This document shows, piece by piece, positions 22,366 through 34,038 of a stretch of 64,000 nt of DNA (positions are counted from its first letter, which is position 1; every line of letters begins with the position of its first letter). The stretch comes from Areca catechu (lineage: Eukaryota > Streptophyta > Magnoliopsida > Arecales > Arecaceae). A program made the position numbers and the translations under genes. The stretch is from positions 58,999,851 to 59,063,850 of the forward strand of contig CM038044.1 in the NCBI GenBank assembly GCA_021397845.1, written 5' to 3'. A model generated the notes under the pieces. The model made no database searches and had not been told where the DNA came from. It worked only from the letters and a program-made list of their open reading frames with translations.

Positions 22366-23190
22366 ATGTCTGCTTCAAATCTCGTAGTCCATATTCTACA
22401 GATAAACAAATTGTAGGCCTTAATATTAAAGATTGGTTGAGAAACATCAAAATTATTTTGAGTTCTGAGAAGTTGGGCTATGTGCTTGACTAAGAACCCC
22501 CTGTCTTACTTGACCATCCAAATGCTCGTCAGACGGCTGCATATGAAAAATGGATGGAAGATGAAAATAAGGTGAAGGTCATCAATCCATTATCATTGAC
22601 ATTTGGCCTCAATGTTAAATGAATTGCAGAGCCAACATGAGGATATGTCAACTGCTAAATCGATTCTGATTCACCTACAAGAGTTATTTGGTGAACAAAG
22701 TTGGATTGCACACTTCAAAGTATCGAAAAGGCTTTTCAACAACAAGATGAATGAAGGGTAGTCAATCCATGATCATTGTTTGAAAATGATCAAGGACATC
22801 GAATAGCTTGAGAAGCTAGGCATTCCTATTCATAAAGAGCTTCCGGTGAATTTGATCCTCCAGTCCTTGACTAGTTCATATGCTCAGTTTGTTATGAACT
22901 ATAATATGAACAAGTTGAGTTATACTTAACCTGAATTATTGAACATGTTGGTAAGCAATGAGAGGACCCTAAAGAGTTCAAGGGGCTCTATTTTCTATGT
23001 GGAGCAGTCTTCCTCCAAAAGAAAGTCCACCTGGAAGAAGAAGAAACCTACAAAGAAGCAGAAGAAAGAGAAAAATAGAAGAAGGACACCCCCTAGAAAG
23101 CCAAGGTTAGCAAAGGAAAATGTTTCCACTGCAATACAGATGGCCATTGGAAAAGGAATTGTCCTCTCTACCTGGAAAGCCTAAAAAAAC
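22366..23190 (+). pseudogene. Copia-2 gag (heavily broken)
   Basis: MSASNLVVHILQINKL, then a stop, then IKDWLRNIKIILSSEKLGYV gives a copia gag start with many in-frame stops. Later traces include LILQSLTSSYAQFVMNYNM and a basic KRKSTWKKKKPTKKQ stretch. The zinc knuckle KCFHCNTDGHWKRNC (about 23118-23162) is readable in a different frame from the basic stretch, which marks a frameshift. Confidence 0.88.
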
Positions 23191-24564
23191 AGGAGGAGAC
23201 ACCTTCTGAAGGTAAGCCTATACTAGTTATTGAATCTAACCTAACGGTTTCATCTACTTCCAGTTAGATTTTAGACTCTGGCTTTAGTGCTCATATATGC
23301 ATTTCAATGCAGGTCCTAGAAAGAAGTAGAATGCTGAGATAAGGTATGATGGTCCTATATATCAGAAATGGAGCAAAAGTTGCTGTTCAAGCCATTGGAT
23401 CATATTCTCTAGTATTACCTTTAGGGTTTAGATTAGTACTTAGTGACTATTATTTTGTGCCTGGAGCTAGTAGAAATTTGATTTCTGTCTCTATGCTAGC
23501 ACAGGAAGGATTTGACTTTATTTTCAATAAAGACTTTTGTAGTATTTATTTTAGAAATCAATTAGTTGCAAAAGCCATTTTAATTGACAGTCTCTATCAT
23601 TTGCATATCAATGCATCTCATTAACGAGAAAATTAAAGTGAATGCCATATGACATAAACATGCTAGAGATGACCTAAATAATAAATTTATGTGGCATCTA
23701 AAGCTCGGTCATATAGGTGAAAACATAATAAACAAACTGGAAAGGGATAAAATCCTAGATTTAGTTAATTATGAATCATATCTACCTTGTGAGTCATGTC
23801 TTCAAGGAAAAATGATGAAGTTACCTTTTGTCGGACATGGAGAGAGGGCCACAGAATTGCTTGCCCTGGTACACACTGATATGTGTGGTCCATTTGATGT
23901 GCAGTCCAGGGGTGGTTTTTACTACTTCATAACCTTTACTGATGATTGTTCACGGTATGGTTATGTGTTTCTTATCAAACACAAATATGAAGCTTTTGAA
24001 AAGTTTAAGGAATTCAGACATGAGGTAGAAAAACAAACAAGTAAAATCCTTAAGGTTCTTCGATCAAATTGGAGAGGTGAATACCTTAGTGGAAAATTTT
24101 TAGGTTATCTTAAGGACAATGGCATAGTCTAATAATGGACTCCACTTGGTACGCCTCAGGTCAACGGGATGTCTGAGAGGAGAAATAGGACACTATTACA
24201 TATGGTCCGATCCATGATGAGCTTCACTGACTTGCTTTTATTTTTTTGGGGATACGCCCTACAAATTTCAATTTATATTCTAAATATAATTTCATCTAAA
24301 TCTGTTCCTACCACACCATATGAGATTTGGCATGGTAAGAAACCAAGTCATGCTCATTTCAAGATTTGGGGATGTCCAGCCTACGTCAAAAGACTAAGGG
24401 TGGATAAGTTAGAATCTAGATCTGTGAAAGCTCGATTTATAGGATATCCTCAAGATGCTTTAGGGTATTACTTTTACCTACCAAAAGATCATAATGTGAT
24501 TATGAGCATACATGCCACATTTCTTAAAAATAGTTTATTCAGGAAGGTGGTAGTGGGAGGCTAA
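23191..24564 (+). pseudogene. Copia-2 protease and integrase (broken)
   Basis: LDSGFSAHIC at about 23271-23300 is the protease active site with DSG kept. Next come LVLPLGFRLVLSDYYFVPGA and the GAG_pre-integrase HLKLGHI...CESCLQGK (23689-23815). Integrase core traces are VHTDMCGPFD, YFITFTDDCSRYG and MSERRNRTLLHMVRSMM, then IPTTPYEIW-like and GYPQDALGYYFYLPKD. Stops occur at about 23625, 24130 and 24562, so no intact protein is possible. Confidence 0.9.
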
Positions 24565-25400
24565 TTGAGCTCGATGAAAAAGTCTCTGAAGAGATGCCCA
24601 GCTAGAGATCAGATCGAATCTAATCAACCAATACACGTAAATGTGCTTCCATCTCATAGGTCTATTAGAGTCTGCAAACATCCTAAAAGGTACTTGGGTA
24701 TGCTTACAGAAGATATGAAGGAAATGTTTCTTATTGGGGATAAGGATCAATTGATTGATCCTAAGACTTATGATGAGAAATGGTTGGTTGAATGCTATGA
24801 AGTCAGAAATTGAATCAATGCATTCTAACCAAGTATGGTCCTTAGTGGATCTATCTGAGTGTATTGTACCTAAATGGATCTACAAAAGGAAAATAGGTGG
24901 TGATGGTAAGGTAGAGACCTTTAAAGCTAGGTTAATGGCAAAAGGATATAGTCAACATGAAGGCATTGACTATAATGATACCTTTTCACCAGTAGCTATG
25001 CTGAAATCCATCCATACATTGCTTGCAATTGTAGCATACATGATTATGAGATATGGCAGATGGATGTGAAAACTACATTCCTGAATGGATATCTTGAGAA
25101 AGATATCTATATGGAGCAGTCTTTGGGTTTTACTTCCAATGATGTCATAAGGTCTGCAAGCTACATAGATTAATCTATGGATTGAAGCAAGCTTCTTGGA
25201 GTTAAAATACTCATTTTGATGATGCAATCAAATTATTTGATTTTATTAAGAATGAGGATGAGTCGTGTGTTTACAGGAAGGCCAGTGGGAGGGTGGTGAC
25301 ATTCCTCGTATTGTACGTGGATGACATCCCCCTTATTGGGTTTGATATTCCTATGTTTACTTTGATTAAAAGTTGGTTATCTAACGAATTCTCTTAAAAG
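24565..25400 (+). pseudogene. Copia-2 reverse transcriptase (broken)
   Basis: MKSEIESMHSNQVWSLVDL, PKWIYKRKIGGDGKVETFKA, YNDTFSPVAMLKSIHTLLAI and WQMDVKTTFLNGYLEKDIYM can be followed across frames. They continue to LYVDDIPLIG at about 25312-25341, where YVDD is preserved. Several frameshifts (near 24790, 25070 and 25150) break it. Confidence 0.88.
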
Positions 25401-26290
25401 ACTTGGGTGAAGCATCTTATATTTTGGGGATTAAGGTCTATAGAGATAGATCTAATCGGATGCTTGGCCTTTTACAAAAATTATACATAGAGAAAGTGCT
25501 GAAAATGTTCAGCATGGAGAACTCTAAAAGTGGATTGTTACCTCTTCGGCATGGCATTAATCTCTCCAAGAAAATGTGTCCCAACACACCAGAATAGATT
25601 CAACACATGAGCAAGATTCTTTATGCTTCGGCAGTTGGAAGCTTTATGTATATCATGTTGTGTACTCGACCTGATATAGCTCTTGCTATGAGTGTCACGA
25701 GCAGATATCAGTCGAATTCAGATGAAGAATACTGGATAGCTGTGAAGAATATTCTTTAAGTACTTGAGAAGGACTAAAGATTTGTTGTTATTCTTTGAAG
25801 GGAGTTCAGAATAAAGGATAAAGGGATATACAGACTCAGCCTTTATGTCTGATCCTGATGACAAAGTCTACATCAGGATCTGTGTTTTTATGCAATGGTA
25901 GGGCAACTAGTTGGAAAAGTTTCAAGCAACCCATCATAGCATATTTAACAATGGAAGCAGAGTGCATCGCTACCTCTGAAGCTACAAAAGAAGCCTTCTG
26001 GTGCAAAAAGTTCGTTGCAGAACTTGGAGTGATGCCATCTGATGCCATCCCCATATATTGTGATAATAATGGTGCAATAGCTCTTTCTTAGGAGCCTAGG
26101 TCTCACCAGAAGTCTAAGTATATTGAGCAGCGATTTCATATCATACGTGACTACCTCGAAAAGAAATATGTTGAGGTGTGAAGAGAAACTTCATGGACAA
26201 CGTGGCAGACCCACTGACTAAGACTCTAAGCCAGCAAAAGGCTGAAGTCCACTTTGAGAAGATGTGACTTAGATATGTAGACAATTGGCT
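25401..26290 (+). pseudogene. Copia-2 RNase H (broken)
   Basis: GEASYILGIKVYRDRSNRML is followed by a stop at 25597, then ASAVGSFMYIMLCTRPDIA, YTDSAFMSDPDD, ATSWKSFKQPIIAYLTMEAE, IYCDNNGAIAL and QEPRSHQKSKYIEQRFHII. These are all copia RNase H landmarks, in shifting frames. Confidence 0.88.
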
Positions 26291-26295
26291 TTAGT

Positions 26296-26308
26296 GCAAG
26301 TTGGATAT
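26296..26308 (+). promoter_or_regulatory. Copia-2 polypurine-like tract
   Basis: TGCAAGTTGGATAT occupies the PPT position just before the 3' LTR TG and is close to the Copia-1 tract CAAGTGGGAGAT. Confidence 0.65.
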
Positions 26309-28531
26309 TGTTATGTGTATGCTTTGAAAGCCAAGTTAGCTTGATATATTTTAATTTTTAGGACATGAACTTTGTACATAATTTTCTTATTAATAAAAGG
26401 GTATTATTTTTATTCATATTAATGTGTCTATGAATCGTCCATGGAGTTAATGGACAATGATACATATTCTCAAGAGTTAAGAATATAAGGCATGTGTATT
26501 TATAGATTAACTCCTAAATGCTCTTGATTGTTGGAATATCATGAGGATGGTGATTGATCCGTTAAAATAGGTGCACAGATTACTTCCCTTTCTAAGTAGA
26601 TGAGTCTCTAACCTATAGTGTGGTGACACTGGAGTGAAAGTGCAAGTAGTTGATAGAGATCAACGGTACCGAGCATGACTAAGTACATGAAGTTATATGG
26701 ATGACTACTCACTCATCGATAACTTCTTGATGTTGTAGTCATGAATAGTTCTTTGAGCTAGAGTGTCTCGGCTACTCACAATAAGGTTGTTGTAGTTTGA
26801 CATCACATAATCACATGGTTCCTATCCATATGGGACCTTGCAGCATTCGTTGGCTGAAATAAGTTTAGGGTGTTCACTTGTAGGGATCTATCAGCCATAG
26901 TAGTAAGGTATAATCCTATGCAGCTTAATGTGACTAAGTCCAGATGTCTATGGCCATAGAATGATGATAATGAAAAGGTGTTTTCATTAGTATCACAATT
27001 GGATTTGAGTCGATTAAGTTAAGCATATGACTGATGGGTTTGACGAATTTCTGTAACCAATATCATGTCAAGATTTTTGATATAGAAATCGAATCATATG
27101 GTAACTACACCTAGGGATTCCAATCATATTCTACTATGTTGCCACTACATACTGCTGGGTCACTGGTCGATTGTGAGAGCCCATTAGGATCATTCTCAGA
27201 TCGATGATCCTTAGGGTTAAGCTGAAATTATTTCAGTCCATCGAAAGGAGTTTTGATGATGTATAACGGATATTATAGCATGTCTCATTACCAGACAGGA
27301 TAGGACCTGAGGGGTCACACACATTAGGAGCTCAAGTAATCAATCAGCAAATCAAAATGTTACTAAAATTAGGAATTTTAGTACATTTTGACCTAATTGT
27401 AAGTGTTACAATTAAGATTTGACCTAATTATAAATGTTACAATTAACTAATTATGGATTAATTATTAATTGAATTAAATTAGATTTAATTTAATTGATTT
27501 AGACTCAATTAATTGATCCTAATTAGTTGGGTCAAAGTCCCTTTCGAAATGAATCGATCGGATTTAAAATCAACTTCGATTTGACTATCAAATCACTTTA
27601 TTTGGACCATGACCTAGAGTCCAATTGGACTAGGACTCTCTCTCCGTGTCTCCCCTACCCTCCACATGCCAACATAGTGGGCCCATGCATTTTGTGCAAC
27701 AAAAAATATGGGGCATGAAAACCAAGGGGCGCTAAGAGTTTTTGGCGTGAATGAAAGAAGAGAGGGAGGAGTCCTCTTCTACTCCTCTTAATTCCTAATC
27801 ATATTAGATTAAACTCTATTGGTTTTGGCATGCATAATTGGAGAGTTTTACCATGAATATTAAAAAGGGAGAGAGGGGTGGCAGACCAAGATTATTATTA
27901 TTGGCGTGAAAACTTCCTTTTGGCTGTGAGCTTCTCCTTGGGCATCTTTTACCTAAGAGTCTCTCTCTTGGTGCCTAGTTTTCTTCTCCCTCTTATGTGA
28001 TTTCTTCTTCCTTCTGAGAGATCCAGAGAGTTATTCTACAATAAGAAAGAAGAGAGAAAAGCATCCAAGGTCTTGTAGATCTAAGATTGCAAGACAGAAG
28101 CCAGAAGTCGATCCAATTGCGGAGCGGCATGATTTTTAAAGCAGATGACTTGCTAAAAGAGGAGAGGGCTACAAGGATCTAGCAGTCTAGTGCTCTTTTC
28201 GACTCAGTTATGAGAGCTTCATGTGGATTCCAGCAGAGGCTGTGCGATTGCGCGGCTCCGGTAGAATCCCGATTTCAGTAGCGGATCGACATGCTTTTCA
28301 AAGCAGGCCATGATCGCGATCCAGGTAAGTATTTTATGCTTAGAATAATTTTTATTTTAGATCTAATATTTTTTGTTATATATTTCAGTATGTTAAGAAT
28401 TTATGATAAATAATTAGATTTATTTGTAAATTACATCTTTAGATATAAATTATTTTTATATCTGCTTCTGTTGTGATATGCTGTTGATGCCTGATCGATT
28501 GCAATTTTCTATTCCCGGGAGAACTCCAACA
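26309..28531 (+). repeat. Copia-2 3' LTR
   Basis: 2223 bp, TGTTATGTGTATGC to CTCCAACA. Its last ~680 bp are shared with 8779-9458. It belongs to a different family from the Copia-1 LTR. Confidence 0.88.
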
Positions 28532-29706
28532 TGCGGACCTATGACACTTAGGCCAAAGGTCGATACTCTTATTTCATCATATTTATAGATGATTTATCTA
28601 GGTTTGGTCATGTATGTATAATGAAACACAAGTCCGAAGCCTTTGAAGTTTAAAGAGTATCAAAGCTTGGTTGAAAAACAAATTGGACATTGTATTAAAA
28701 TTCTTCATTCTGATCAAGGAGGAGAATACTTGTCTAGTGAGTTTCTAAACCATCTTAAGGATAAAGACATATTCTCTGAATGGACTTCTCCTTATACACA
28801 CCAATTAAATGGTGTGGCAGAAAGGAGAAATCGCACCTTGTTAGACATGGTGAGGTACATGATGAGCTTCACAGATCTTCCTATTTCCTTCAAGGGACAT
28901 GCCTTGGAAACTATAGCTTATATTTTAAATAGGGTACCATCAAAGTCAGTGACTAGCACTCCATATGAATTATGGAATGGCAAAACACCAAATCTTAAAT
29001 ACTTGAAGATTTGGGGTTGCTATGCTTATGTCAAGAATAATTTTGGACATAAGTTAAGCGCTAGGGCTAACAAATGTAGGTTCGTTGGTTATCCCAAAGA
29101 AGGTGTTGGATACCTCTTTTATCATACTACTGAACAAAAGGTATTTGTCAGTAGATATGCTACATTCTTGGAGCAAGAATTTATCCAAGAAAGAAGTAAT
29201 GGAACATCACTTGAACTTAGTGAAGTTCAGAACCAACAACCAATTCCTGAAGAGTCTTCAAATAAAATTCCTCAACCAGAGATTCTTGTTGATCAGGAAA
29301 AGCCACAACACATACCTCCTCTCTAAATGTCAGAGAGAGTGCGGGGTGCACCTCTCAGATATGGCTTTGTCATCGGGAATGACAATGAGGCCAGATCATT
29401 CAAGATGATGATCCTATGTCCTATAAAGCTGTCGAGAGTAAAGACTCTGACAAATGGCTAAATGCCATAAAATTTGAATTAGACTCCATGTATTCCAATC
29501 AGGTTTGGACCCTGGTAGATCCACCTGAAAGAATTAACCTAATAGGGTGTAAATGGGTCTTCAAGGAGAAGATAGGAGTAGATGGTCAAGTAGAGACCTA
29601 CAAGGTCAGGCTGGGGGCAAAAGGTTTTAGACAAAAACATGGCATTGACTATGATGAAACCTTTTCACTAGTAGCCATGCTCAAGTCCATTCAAATATTG
29701 CTTGCT
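28532..29706 (+). pseudogene. Copia fragment K: integrase to start of RT
   Basis: It starts in the integrase core at TGCGGACCTATGACA (CGP motif). It continues with YFIIFIDDLSRFGHV, LHSDQGGEYLSSEFL, NGVAERRNRTLLDMVRYMM, TPYELWNG and GYLFYHTTEQKVFVSRYATF (open frame 28643-29326). After a break comes RT: ESKDSDKWLNAIKFELDSMY, IGCKWVFKEKIG and YDETFSLVAMLKSIQILLAI (29416-29706). It is cut short just before the MDVKTAF block, where a truncated gypsy LTR begins. It resembles Copia-1 more than Copia-2. Confidence 0.9.
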
Positions 29707-30266
29707 ATACCAGCAATTGTAAAAAAACCAAACTAACCGAATTTCATTAATAATTCAGAAGATGGTTTACAAAAGAGGAATGGGGTGGTATTTATAGATC
29801 CCTTACATAGTAGCTTGATAAGAACAAACTCATGGTAGCAAGATAAGAAAGAATTCCTTTGAATACAAGATAGGAGGAGATAAGGATAAGACTTATTATC
29901 CATGGTTTAAATACAAAATGAGTATGGATAAAAATGGCCTCCTATCTTCTTCTTGATAAGAGAGAACTCTTTGAGTTTGAATTTTGGATGAACCTTGGAA
30001 GGGATATGACCTAATCTTGAAATCTTCTTGGATGAACTTCCATTTGAATTTGAATTGAAACAAATGCTTGTGTTGGCCGACCATCCATAGAGTGGGCGAT
30101 AAATGAGAGATATGGGAAGAGGAGTCTTTCTACCTTACTCCTCTTAAATGCTTTCAAATGAATGACAAAAAAAAATGGGGCACCCTCCTTTCCTTTCTTG
30201 ATTGGCATCTTCTTGCATTTGACAATGGGATCAAGATAACCTCTATCTTGTCTTGGATTGAGACTC
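29707..30266 (-). repeat. Truncated minus-strand gypsy LTR D1, left part
   Basis: It aligns with 53607-54150 of the complete solo LTR D2, for example CCAGCAATTG, TTTCATTAAT.ATTCA and GTGGTATTTATAGA. About 630 bp of the LTR's 3' end is missing at the junction with copia K. It continues after the inserted element at 38788. Confidence 0.78.
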
Positions 30267-31603
30267 TGGTGTGGACACCAGAAGCCGAAAGAAACTTCAC
30301 TCCAACAAGGTTAGCCTTATCCCAATTTGGATCGAAGATAATTAGGTTACCTTGTATCCTTTAGTTCAAAAATATTTAATTTTCAAGAGTCATTTCCTTT
30401 TCAAGAGTCCTGTAATTAATTTTGAGTTTCAAATCAAGAGTGTTTATTGAGTCCTGTAATTACTTTTAAAATTTCATTTCTTGTAAGTCCATTTCAAGTT
30501 TTAAAGTCTAGGTCAGTCAAGTCAGTTCAGTTGAGTTAAGTCTAATTCAGTTGAGTTAAGTCTAATCAAGTCTTAAAGCCATGAAAGCCAGCAACAAGAC
30601 TCAAATTCTAGACCCCAGATTTTGACCACATGAAGAAGAGAAGACATATCAACCAAGCAAGAGAAAAGGACCATCAACTAGGACCACTGGGCGCCACAGG
30701 TCATTCTTATCCAAGTAGAAGACCACCTCACCATGCCACGTCATCAGGTGCCACTTCACCAGCCACCTCATCACCCTTTGGGCGCCAACAAGGGAGATTC
30801 AAATTCAAGGAGGTTGGCCACATCCCTCCAAGTCCTCCACCAAATCCTCCAACCCCCCCCACATCCCTCCAAACTCTCCACCAAATCCTCCAACCCCCCT
30901 TGTAATCCTCCTCGATTTGGGGAGTTTTTAAATTTCAAAAGATAGCTTTGTGAGGCTATTTAAAGCCTTGGACGCCCATTGTAAAGGGGATTGATTTTGA
31001 TGAGATGAATGAAAAATGAAGTTGAAGTTGAAGTTGTAGTCTTATATTATTTCTTTGAGTGATTGTTCCTAAGCCCCCTTCCCCCCCATTCGAATCTACT
31101 TTCTTCTCCAAGCCATCCAACGCCAAGTTCAAGAAGGATACATTGGAGCCGGCCAAACCATCTCAGACTTCCTTCCTTGCTCATAAATTATTCCATCCCT
31201 TCCATATGCCTGCTTTCTTCTTCCTTAACTTTTGATCTTCATTGCAGGGTCCTTCGAAGTCTTTGAGTTGTGAACAAGGTTCCCCTTGACAATGAACCAA
31301 CAAGCTGAAGCCCAAGCCCAGCGTTCTGATCTCTGTTATCCGAGTTCTCCAGTCCAGAGCATCGGTAGTTTCAAGGTTTGAAATCATTAGAAGGTTGGAA
31401 AGCTCAACAAGGCAAGTCCTCAATCATTAGCCCCTATTGTCTAGATCTTCTTCCTTCTTAGTTTTAGGATTGTGTCTAATCATGTAATAGTCCCTTTTCA
31501 TGTAATCCTTAAGACTTATTATGATGAGTACAATGCTAGTGTAATTAGGTTTCATTGCTCTACAAACACGAATCAAATCACTAATCATATGCTTGCCGCA
31601 TCA
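30267..31603 (+). repeat. LTR A (5') of rearranged element
   Basis: 1337 bp, TGGTGTGGACACCAGAAG to TTGCCGCATCA. It differs from LTR C by only an isolated base or so (for example CCTCCTCG versus CCTACTCG). The small open frames inside (30630-30905, 31063-31266) recur in all LTR copies and are not genes. Confidence 0.95.
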
Positions 31604-31606
31604 AAT

Positions 31607-31618
31607 TGGTATCAGAGC
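31607..31618 (+). promoter_or_regulatory. Primer binding site (tRNA-iMet)
   Basis: TGGTATCAGAGC three bases after LTR A. Confidence 0.93.
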
Positions 31619-32235
31619 ATGGTAGAATAAGTTCCTGATTGCATAGCATTAAGTCCTTGAAGTACTTGGATCGGGGGCGTTACCAGGCCGTCCGGTCTTA
31701 GGAGAAAGTAGGGTTTAAACACCCTCTCTTCCCATTCCACGGGGATCTCCTAAGGCGTGTCGGGGTGCCATTGTGATTGACCCGTGAAAAAGAAAGCCAA
31801 AGGACTTTTTAGATTTCATTTGTGAATTTTGCATTGGTCACGTTCTGTTTTTCTGCTTGCTGTATTTTCTGTAGGCTGACTGTAATCCGCCTGCAACTTC
31901 AAAGGAAAGTCACTAATTTTTTATTGAAATATTTTTTTTCTTGTTCCTTTTTAAGTCAGTTATTACCATATTAAATTTCACCATCAGAAAAAAATTATAA
32001 AAAAAATGAAAATTTCTGCAGTTAGACACTGTCATTAGGGTTATGTTCTGTCCTTTTTATTTAGCTTCAATTGTAGGATCTGCTTAGAGTAGTACAGATT
32101 TTAGTTTTAAAATTTCTTTCACCTGAATTGAAACATATAAGTTAGGAATCCTCTGTGAATTTTTCAGAATCTTTGGACATTTTTTTCATCACGTTTTCCA
32201 CACCACTTTCAAACTGCAACACACTTCTGCAGCAC
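31619..32235 (+). other. Leader of rearranged element, forward part
   Basis: Untranslated sequence with no ORF. Its last 75 bp (32161-32235) recur as an exact inverted copy at 37010-37084. Confidence 0.85.
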
Positions 32236-32237
32236 AA

Positions 32238-33060
32238 TGATGGGGACATCATCCTGCACGAATCTCGGAGCAGCATGAATCTCGGAGCAGCAAATAAATT
32301 TGAAAAATAAATTTAGGATTTATCTTTTATTTGAAATTTAAATTAGGATTTTGTTGGTTATGATTGAGATATGGATAGGCTTATCTTATCCTATCTTTTA
32401 TTTGAAATTTAAATTAGGATTTTGTTGGTTATGATTGAGATATGGATAGGCTTATCTTATCCTATCTTGTATTTAAATTTGAGTTATCCCTATCCTGTAT
32501 TCAAATTCAAATGAGGGTTATGGAGCTTATAAATAACCCCTCATTCCTATTGTAAAAGGAGAGAAGAAATTGAATTTTTGGGATTTGGTTTGTCAGTTGG
32601 TTTGGCAGTTGTTGTTCAGGGCTATGGCCCATTATGTCTTCACCTGCGGGTGTTGATGTTGTCTTTGTCCTTCAAGACATTGTAGGGGCGTGATGCCCTA
32701 GTTATCCCCCCATCTTCGTTTTCCTCCACATTCTTTGAAATCCCCCTCATGGCTCCAGGAGTGACCTGGGTGGCAGGTGAAATACCCTGGGCTCCGCGTG
32801 TAGTGAGATGGGTGGTAGGTGAGATACCCTAGACTGCATGTAGTGAGGTGGGTGGTAGGTATAATGCCCTAGAGGTGTGAAGTCTCTCTGTGAGAGTGGG
32901 TTTCAGGGTTCGTGGTAGTCCATCCTCGTTATCCTCCATCCCTATTTTTTCCTTCGTCACCACCATAAAGAAATCAGAAAATAGAAAAAAAATAGGATAC
33001 CCTAATCTTCGGCGACTTCTTAGCTCGCCGACGATTCTATCCCTATCCCGTGCCCCATCA
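32238..33060 (+). repeat. Small element 5' LTR
   Basis: 823 bp, TGATGGGGACATC to GTGCCCCATCA. It contains a 71-bp internal tandem duplication (about 32330-32471) and a TATAAATA box at about 32528. The repeated phrase GAATCTCGGAGCAGCA occurs near its start. Confidence 0.92.
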
Positions 33061-33209
33061 ACTTGGTATCAGAGCAGGAATGATGCGTGGAGCTAGAGGA
33101 TGAGGGAAAAGTATGGTCTTGATACCTCCGAGTTCACATACAACCCAGCAGAGCGCAAACCCCGCTGAGCTTGACTCGACGGAGTTGAGTTCTCCCCACC
33201 TCAGGAGAA

Positions 33210-34035
33210 TGATGGGGACATCATCCTGCACGAATCTCGGAGCAGCATGAATCTCGGAGCAGCAAATAAATTTGAAAAATAAATTTAGGATTTATCTTTT
33301 ATTTGAAATTTAAATTAGGATTTTGTTGGTTATGATTGAGATATGGATAGGCTTATCTTATCCTATCTTTTATTTGAAATTTAAATTAGGATTTTGTTGG
33401 TTATGATTGAGATATGGATAGGCTTATCTTATCCTATCTTGTATTTAAATTTGAGTTATCCCTATCCTGTATTCAAATTCAAATGAGGGTTATGGAGCTT
33501 ATAAATAACCCCTCATTCCTATTGTAAAAGGAGAGAAGAAATTGAATTTTTGGGATTTGGTTTGTCAGTTGGTTTGGCAGTTGTTGTTCAGGGCTATGGC
33601 CCATTATGTCTTCACCTGCGGGTGTTGATGTTGTCTTTGTCCTTCAAGACATCGTAGGGGCGTGATGCCCTAGTTATCCCCCCATCTTCGTTTTCCTCCA
33701 CATTCTTTGAAATCCCCCTCATGGCTCCAGGAGTGACCTGGGTGGCAGGTGAAATACCCTGGGCTCCGCGTGTAGTGAGATGGGTGGTAGGTGAGATACC
33801 CTAGACTGCATGTAGTGAGGTGGGTGGTAGGTATAATGCCCTAGAGGTGTGAAGTCTCTCTGTGAGAGTGGGTTTCAGGGTTCGTGGTAGTCCATCCTCG
33901 TTATCCTCCATCCCTATTTTTTTTCCTTCGTCACCACCATAAAGAAATCAGAAAATAGAAAAAAAATAGGATACCCTAATCTTCGGCGACTTCTTAGCTC
34001 GCCGACGATCCTATCCCTATCCCGTGCCCCTTTCA
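33210..34035 (+). repeat. Small element 3' LTR
   Basis: 826 bp. It is nearly identical to 32238-33060, with a longer T run and a slightly altered end, CCCCTTTCA instead of CCCCATCA. Confidence 0.9.
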
Positions 34036-34038
34036 ACT

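Larger units (their letters stand above)
8779..28531 (+). mobile_element. Copia-2: old Ty1/copia element, split by Copia-1
   Basis: The element consists of a truncated 5' LTR (8779-9458), primer site, leader, a decayed gag-pol (22366-26290), a polypurine-like site and a full 3' LTR (26309-28531). The internal region is interrupted between 10288 and 21669 by Copia-1. The last ~680 bp of the 5' LTR match the end of the 3' LTR. Pol order is protease-integrase-RT-RNase H, as expected for copia. The 3' LTR is followed directly by the integrase of another copia (K), so Copia-2 had inserted into K; the left flank that would carry the second TSD is lost. Confidence 0.88.
32238..34035 (+). mobile_element. 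Small non-autonomous LTR element (chromovirus-derived)
   Basis: Two LTRs (32238-33060 and 33210-34035) flank an internal region of only 149 bp. That region has a tRNA-iMet primer site (33064-33075), a residual end of pol (reading ELDSTELSSPHLRR) and CAGGAGAA before the second LTR. The last two features match the sequence that precedes the LTRs of the large chromoviruses here, so it is an internal-deletion derivative. The LTRs differ by only a few bases. There is no TSD; instead two pre-LTR bases (AA) and three post-LTR bases (ACT) of its own internal sequence are kept at the outer ends. Confidence 0.9.

Noticed and set aside
30630..31266. Small ORFs in LTR A and their copies in B and C
   Set aside because: They recur only because the LTR is repeated. 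Composition is low-complexity and no homology is visible.
32238..34035. Standard integrase-mediated insertion of the small LTR element
   Set aside because: The flanks CACAA (left) and ACTGA (right) do not match, and the right flank is the truncated edge of LTR B.
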